Shown: one piece after another, positions 60,239 through 64,000 of the stretch
Position numbering within the stretch: the stretch's first letter is position 1
Layout: the number at the start of each line of letters is the position of its first letter
Source of the DNA: Streptomyces sp. CA-278952
GTDB lineage: Bacteria > Actinomycetota > Actinomycetes > Streptomycetales > Streptomycetaceae
Direction of reading: 5' to 3'
Length of the DNA: 64,000 nt
NCBI RefSeq assembly: GCF_028747205.1
Contig: NZ_CP112880.1
Location: forward strand, 1,240,001 to 1,304,000
Program-made: the position numbers and the translations under genes
Notes under the pieces: generated by a model
Seen by the model: the letters and a program-made list of their open reading frames with translations, nothing else
Told to the model about the DNA's origin: nothing
Database searches by the model: none

Positions 60239-62647
60239 GTGCAGATACACAGATCCGGTTCCGTTCTGCTGACCGGCGCCGTCGCCGCCGCTCTCGCGGT
60301 GACCGCCCTGCCCGCCGCCCAGGCGGTCCCGTCGGCCACCGCCGTCATCTCCGAGGTGTACGGCGGCGGGGGCAACTCCGGCGCGACGCTGACCCGGGAC
60401 TTCGTCGAGCTGGCCAACGCCGGCTCCGCGCCCTTCGAGGTCGGCGGCCTCAGCGTCCAGTACCTGCCGGGCAGCCCGTCGGCCGGTTCGCGGTGGCAGG
60501 TCTCCGAGCTGTCCGGGTCGATCGCGCCCCGCGGCCGCTACCTGGTCGCCCAGGCCGCGGGCACCGGCGGAACCGTCGCGCTGCCCACCGCCGACGCCAC
60601 CGGCACGATCGCCATGGCGGCGGGGAGCGGCACCGTCGCCCTGGTCTCCGGGACGGCCCCGCTCACCTGCAAGTCGGCGGCGGACTGTGCGGCGGACACC
60701 CGGATCGTCGACCTGGTCGGTTACGGTTCCGCGGTCGTCCGGGAGGGCGGCGGCCCGGTCCCCGGCGCGTCGGCCACCGCGTCCGTCGCGCGGGCCGCCT
60801 CGCTCGCCGACACGGACGACAACGCCGCCGACCTCTCCGCCGGCGCCCCGACGCCGGTCAACGCCAAGGGCGAGACGTCCGGCGGCGGGCAGGAGCCGGA
60901 GGAGCCCGGCCCCACCGAGCCCGGCGACGTACGGATCCACGACATCCAGGGCACCACCCGGGTCTCCCCGCTCGACGGCCAGGCGGTGACCGGCGTCCCG
61001 GGTGTCGTCACCGGAGTGCGGGCCAGTGGCTCGCGGGGCTTCTGGATCCAGGACACCGCCCCCGACGGCGACCCGCGCACCGGCGAGGGCCTGTTCGTCT
61101 ACACCGGCTCCACCGCGCCGGCCGTGAAGGCCGGCGACGCGGTCCTGGTCAGCGGAGAGGTGGCCGAGTACTACCCGGGCACCGGCACCCAGTCCCTCAC
61201 CCAGATCACCGCGCCCCGCACCACCGTCCTGTCCTCCGGCAACGCGCTGCCCGCCCCGGCCGTCCTCGACGCCCGTTCGGTGCCCGGCCGTTACGTGCCC
61301 TCGGCGGGCGGCGGGGCGATCGACGCGCTGCCTCTGGACCCGTCCCGGTACGCCCTGGACCTGTACGAGGCGCTGGAGGGCTCCCGGGTGGAGTTCGCCG
61401 ACACCCGGGTGACCGGGGCGACGACCGCGTACGACGAGATCTGGGTGACCGTGAAGCCGCGGGAGAACCCGACCCGGCGCGGCGGCACGCTCTACGCCTC
61501 GTACGAGGACCAGAACACGGGCCGTCTCAAGGTGATGTCGCTGGACCCGGCGCGGCCGGTGCCTACGGCGAACGTCGGGGACGTGCTGAAGGGCCGCACC
61601 ACCGGTGTGCTGGACTACGCGAGCTACGGCGGCTACAACGTGCAGGCCACCGAACTGGGCACGGTCGTCGACAAGAAGCTGCGGCGCGAGGTGACCCGCA
61701 AGCAGAAGAAGAACGAGCTGGCGGTCGCCACGTACAACGTGGAGAACCTCGACGCGCGCGACGACCAGGCGAAGTTCGACACCCTGGCCGAGGGCGTCGC
61801 GGTGAACCTGGCCTCCCCCGACATCATCTCGCTGGAGGAGATCCAGGACGACAACGGGGCGGTGAACGACGGCACGGTGGGTTCCGAGGCGACGCTGGAG
61901 CGGTTCGCCGACGCGATCGTCGCGAAGGGCGGGCCGCGCTACGTCTGGCGCTACATCGCCCCCGAGAACAACAAGGACGGCGGCCAGCCCGGCGGCAACA
62001 TCCGCAACGTCTTCCTCTACAACCCCGACCGGGTGTCCTTCACCGGCCGAGCGGGCGGCGACGCCACCACGCCGGTGCGCGCCGTCGACACCTGGAAGGG
62101 CGTCCAGCTCTCCGCCTCCCCGGGCCGGATCAATCCGGCGAGCCCGGCGTGGGACAACAGCCGCAAGCCGCTGGTGGGCGAGTTCACCTTCCGGGGCAGG
62201 CCGGTCTTCGTCATCGGCAACCACTTCGCGTCGAAGGGCGGCGACCAGCCGCTGCACGGCCGCCACCAGGAGCCGACGCGTTCCTCGGAGGCCCAGCGGA
62301 TCCAGCAGGCCGCCGAGGTCAACACCTTCGTCGCCTCCCTGCTGAAGGCGGACAGGTCCGCGCGGGTCATCACGCTCGGGGACATCAACGACTTCGAGTT
62401 CTCCCCGACGATGAAGACGCTGACCAGGAACGGGGCGCTCAAGCCGTTGATCACGACGCTCCCCTCGTCGGATCGGTACAGCTATGTCTTCGACGGCAAC
62501 TCGCAGACACTGGACCACATCCTGACGAGCCCCGGCATCCGGAACCCCGACTACGACGTGGTGCACATCAACGCCGAGTTCGCCGACCAGGCGAGCGACC
62601 ACGACCCGCAGGTGGTGCGGATCAAGGTCGGCGGCTTCTGGCACTGA
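60239..62647 (+). CDS. Secreted LTD-endonuclease/exonuclease (ExeM/NucH-like)
   Basis: An 802-aa exported nuclease. A signal peptide ends near AQA/VP (about 29). A lamin-tail domain (about 33-150; ISEVYGGGGNSGATLTRDFVELAN region) and a Pro/Glu linker (about 215-230) follow. Next is an OB-fold YhcR-like domain (about 232-350; RIHDIQGTTRVSPLDGQ, GFWIQDTAPDGD). The C-terminal endonuclease/exonuclease/phosphatase domain (about 490-795) carries ATYNVENLD, SLEEIQDD, IGNHFASKGGD, LGDINDF and SDHDPQV metal and catalytic motifs. It degrades extracellular DNA, releasing purines and phosphate, which could feed the purine pathway of this window. GTG 60239 has GGGGG nine bases before it. A hairpin ends the gene. 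Confidence 0.9.
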   Translation: MQIHRSGSVLLTGAVAAALAVTALPAAQAVPSATAVISEVYGGGGNSGATLTRDFVELANAGSAPFEVGGLSVQYLPGSPSAGSRWQVSELSGSIAPRGRYLVAQAAGTGGTVALPTADATGTIAMAAGSGTVALVSGTAPLTCKSAADCAADTRIVDLVGYGSAVVREGGGPVPGASATASVARAASLADTDDNAADLSAGAPTPVNAKGETSGGGQEPEEPGPTEPGDVRIHDIQGTTRVSPLDGQAVTGVPGVVTGVRASGSRGFWIQDTAPDGDPRTGEGLFVYTGSTAPAVKAGDAVLVSGEVAEYYPGTGTQSLTQITAPRTTVLSSGNALPAPAVLDARSVPGRYVPSAGGGAIDALPLDPSRYALDLYEALEGSRVEFADTRVTGATTAYDEIWVTVKPRENPTRRGGTLYASYEDQNTGRLKVMSLDPARPVPTANVGDVLKGRTTGVLDYASYGGYNVQATELGTVVDKKLRREVTRKQKKNELAVATYNVENLDARDDQAKFDTLAEGVAVNLASPDIISLEEIQDDNGAVNDGTVGSEATLERFADAIVAKGGPRYVWRYIAPENNKDGGQPGGNIRNVFLYNPDRVSFTGRAGGDATTPVRAVDTWKGVQLSASPGRINPASPAWDNSRKPLVGEFTFRGRPVFVIGNHFASKGGDQPLHGRHQEPTRSSEAQRIQQAAEVNTFVASLLKADRSARVITLGDINDFEFSPTMKTLTRNGALKPLITTLPSSDRYSYVFDGNSQTLDHILTSPGIRNPDYDVVHINAEFADQASDHDPQVVRIKVGGFWH

Positions 62648-62663
62648 GGTGCCGAGGCACTGA

Positions 62664-62703
62664 ACCGGCGGGGCGGACCGGGCGTCTCCGGTCCGCCCCG
62701 CCG
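62664..62703. terminator. Bidirectional terminator after the nuclease gene
   Basis: A 17-bp perfect stem (62664-62680 with 62687-62703; loop GCGTCT) between the rightward nuclease and the leftward hydrolase. Confidence 0.9.
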
Positions 62704-62732
62704 GGGTCCGCTCCGGTCCGCCCCGGCCCCGC

Positions 62733-63641
62733 TCAGGTCCGCCCGGCCGGGGCGCCCGCCTGGCGTGGCAGGGTGACGGCCGCGGTCTCGTCGGCCACCG
62801 GCTCCCGCCCGGTGAAGAACCGGGAGACCAGTGCGGCTACTTCGTCGGCCCGCTCCAGGATCACCCAGTGGTCGGACTCCCCGACCGTCAGGAACCGGCT
62901 GCCCTCGATCGTCGCGGCGAACTCCCGCTGCCGCGCGGGCGGCGTCACCGTGTCGTGCTCGCCCGCGAAGACCAGCGCCGGTACGCCGGTGAGGCCGCCG
63001 GAGAAATCGGGCCGGTCGGCCAGCGCCCGGTACAGCGAGTCCGTCACGTGCGGCGAGTGGGTGGCCACGTGCAGGAAGGAGCGCCGCACATAGCGGCGGG
63101 CCAGCTCCCGGCGGTGTACGGCGCGTTCCGGGTCCAGGCACATCAGGGCGTCGGCAGCCGTCGCGGCAAACCCCTCGCGGTCCCCTGAGGCCAGCAGCTG
63201 CCTGGCGCGCTCCCAGCCGGCGACCTGGACCGCGTCGATGTGGACCGGGACGCCGCCGAGGGCGAGGCGTGCCACCCGCTCCCGATGGCGGCGGGCGAAG
63301 CCGAAGGCGATGGCGGTGCCGTAGGAGAAGCCGAAGATGTTGAGCCGGGGGGCGCCGATGTCGTCGGCGATGCCGAGCACGGCCCGGCGCAGCAGGTCGG
63401 CGCTGGGGCCGGGCGGGAGCGGGTCGGCGCTGCCCATGCCGGGCAGGTCGGCGGTGACCACGTCGGTCGCCGGGCCCAGGTGGTCGTCCATCTGGGGCCA
63501 GCCGTACATGCCCTGGAGCGCGCCGCCGAGAATGAGCGTCGGTTCGGTGGCCGGGGGCTCGCCGGGGTGGGCGCGCGGCAGGACGCGGTAGCTGTAGCGC
63601 ACTCCGTCGACCGCCAGGGTCCGGATGATCTCCTCGGGCAT
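62733..63641 (-). CDS. Alpha/beta hydrolase linked to a ketosynthase gene
   Basis: A 302-aa alpha/beta hydrolase with nucleophile elbow GFSYG (Ser at about 109), acid in FAGEHDTVTPP (about 240) and His in GESDHWVIL (about 266). It has a helical lid insertion (about 135-205). The oxyanion region reads LGGALQGMYGW instead of HG-motif, a feature of some thioesterase-like or cyclase-like members. Its ATG is 23 bases from the stop of the ketosynthase gene on the same strand, so both are probably one operon. A thioesterase or product-release role in a polyketide or fatty-acid-like pathway is possible but inferred. Confidence 0.8.
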   Translation of the reverse strand: MPEEIIRTLAVDGVRYSYRVLPRAHPGEPPATEPTLILGGALQGMYGWPQMDDHLGPATDVVTADLPGMGSADPLPPGPSADLLRRAVLGIADDIGAPRLNIFGFSYGTAIAFGFARRHRERVARLALGGVPVHIDAVQVAGWERARQLLASGDREGFAATAADALMCLDPERAVHRRELARRYVRRSFLHVATHSPHVTDSLYRALADRPDFSGGLTGVPALVFAGEHDTVTPPARQREFAATIEGSRFLTVGESDHWVILERADEVAALVSRFFTGREPVADETAAVTLPRQAGAPAGRT

Positions 63642-63663
63642 GTGCTCCTGCGTTCCCTTCCGT

Positions 63664-64000
63664 TCAGGTCCTGGTCAGGACGAGTGCCGCGTTGTGGCCG
63701 CCGAAGCCGAGCGAGGTCTTGACGGCGCAGTCGAAGGAGGCGCCGCGGGCTTCCTTGGCCACCACGTCGATCGGGATGCTCGGGTCGGGTGCGTCCAGAT
63801 TGACGGTGGGCGGCACCAGTTGGTGCTGGAGGGCGAGCACGGTGAGCGCGGTCTCGATGCCGCCCGCCGCGCCGAGGGTGTGGCCGGTCATCGCCTTGGT
63901 GGAGGTCACCAGGGGGCTCTCGCCGAGGACCCGGCGGAGCATCGTCGCCTCGATCAGGTCGTTGGAGAGCGTCGAGGTGCCGTGGGCGTTGACGTGCCCG
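63664..64000 (-). CDS. Beta-ketoacyl synthase, C-terminal part (runs off the window)
   Basis: The last 111 residues of a KAS II-type synthase (FabF/type II ketosynthase family). The first active-site His is in VNAHGTSTLSND, and the second in TKAMTGHTLGAAGGIETAL. The family ending KTSLGFGGHNAALVLTR is present, so this end is complete; the N-terminal half with the catalytic Cys lies beyond base 64000. It probably belongs to an operon with the hydrolase downstream. Whether it serves fatty acid, polyketide or specialised pathway cannot be decided from this fragment. Confidence 0.88.
   Translation of the reverse strand, partial: GHVNAHGTSTLSNDLIEATMLRRVLGESPLVTSTKAMTGHTLGAAGGIETALTVLALQHQLVPPTVNLDAPDPSIPIDVVAKEARGASFDCAVKTSLGFGGHNAALVLTRT

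Noticed and set aside
60150..60240. PHO box before the secreted nuclease
   Set aside because: No GTTCACC-like direct repeats with 11-bp spacing could be found.
60215..62644. 809-codon leftward frame antisense to the secreted nuclease
   Set aside because: It is a shadow of the nuclease gene, with no signal or domain.

Overview
The window reads as a piece of a Streptomyces (or very close actinomycete) chromosome. GC content is very high, third codon positions are strongly G/C, GTG and TTG starts are common, and genes often overlap by 4 bases. The content is typical of the genus: DasR-like GntR regulation, SpoIIE/GAF/RsbW-type phosphatases, a DUF5955 protein, secreted cellulases and mycothiol-type redox genes. 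No tRNA, rRNA, CRISPR array, insertion sequence or prophage was seen.

Layout. 1-8.9 kb is ordinary regulatory and redox housekeeping: a GntR repressor divergent from an Idh/MocA dehydrogenase, a NarL-type two-component system, a drug/metabolite exporter, TetR-SDR, an aldo/keto reductase and an ABM monooxygenase. 8.9-12.7 kb is allantoin degradation (allantoicase, allantoinase, IclR regulator). 12.7-17.7 kb is an FtsX-type ABC exporter divergent from a second two-component system, then a DUF5955 gene and a MocA-like nucleotidyltransferase. 17.9-23.5 kb holds malate synthase, a YfcC transporter preceded by the stump of an M20 peptidase, an FN3 lipoprotein and an alpha/beta hydrolase. 23.6-31.0 kb is a leftward uric-acid operon (uraD, uraH, uricase, two NCS2 permeases, 8-oxoguanine deaminase) and a small HTH/DUF77 operon. 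31.2-38.8 kb is a das-like chitobiose or N-acetylhexosamine uptake operon with a GH20 enzyme, followed by a secreted CBM-GH16 protein. 39.0-46.0 kb is glyoxylate use (hyi, glxR, catalase, gcl). 46.3-63.6 kb is mixed: a zinc-ribbon/Mrr-like protein, GNAT, a SpoIIE phosphatase, two acyl-CoA ligases with a divergent LuxR regulator, an AlkZ-like protein, a Xi-class transferase with an MFS exporter, a GH5 cellulase and a secreted LTD nuclease. At the right edge a beta-ketoacyl synthase runs out of the window.

The unifying theme is purine nitrogen and carbon salvage. 8-Oxoguanine or imported urate goes to 5-hydroxyisourate, OHCU, allantoin, allantoate and finally glyoxylate. Glyoxylate is then shared between malate synthase and the Gcl/GlxR/Hyi route, while catalase removes the peroxide made by uricase. 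Two different inverted-repeat motifs partition these scattered genes. TTCAAC-N5-GTTGAA lies before allB, aceB, uraD and the catalase gene. TTCCG-N5-CGGAA, usually as a pair 21 bp apart, lies before gcl, hyi and allR/allB. This points to two overlapping regulons controlling one pathway.

A second theme is several short tandem-repeat arrays (9 to 38 bp units) lying at gene 3' ends or operon junctions, some of them supplying the stop codons of the flanking genes.
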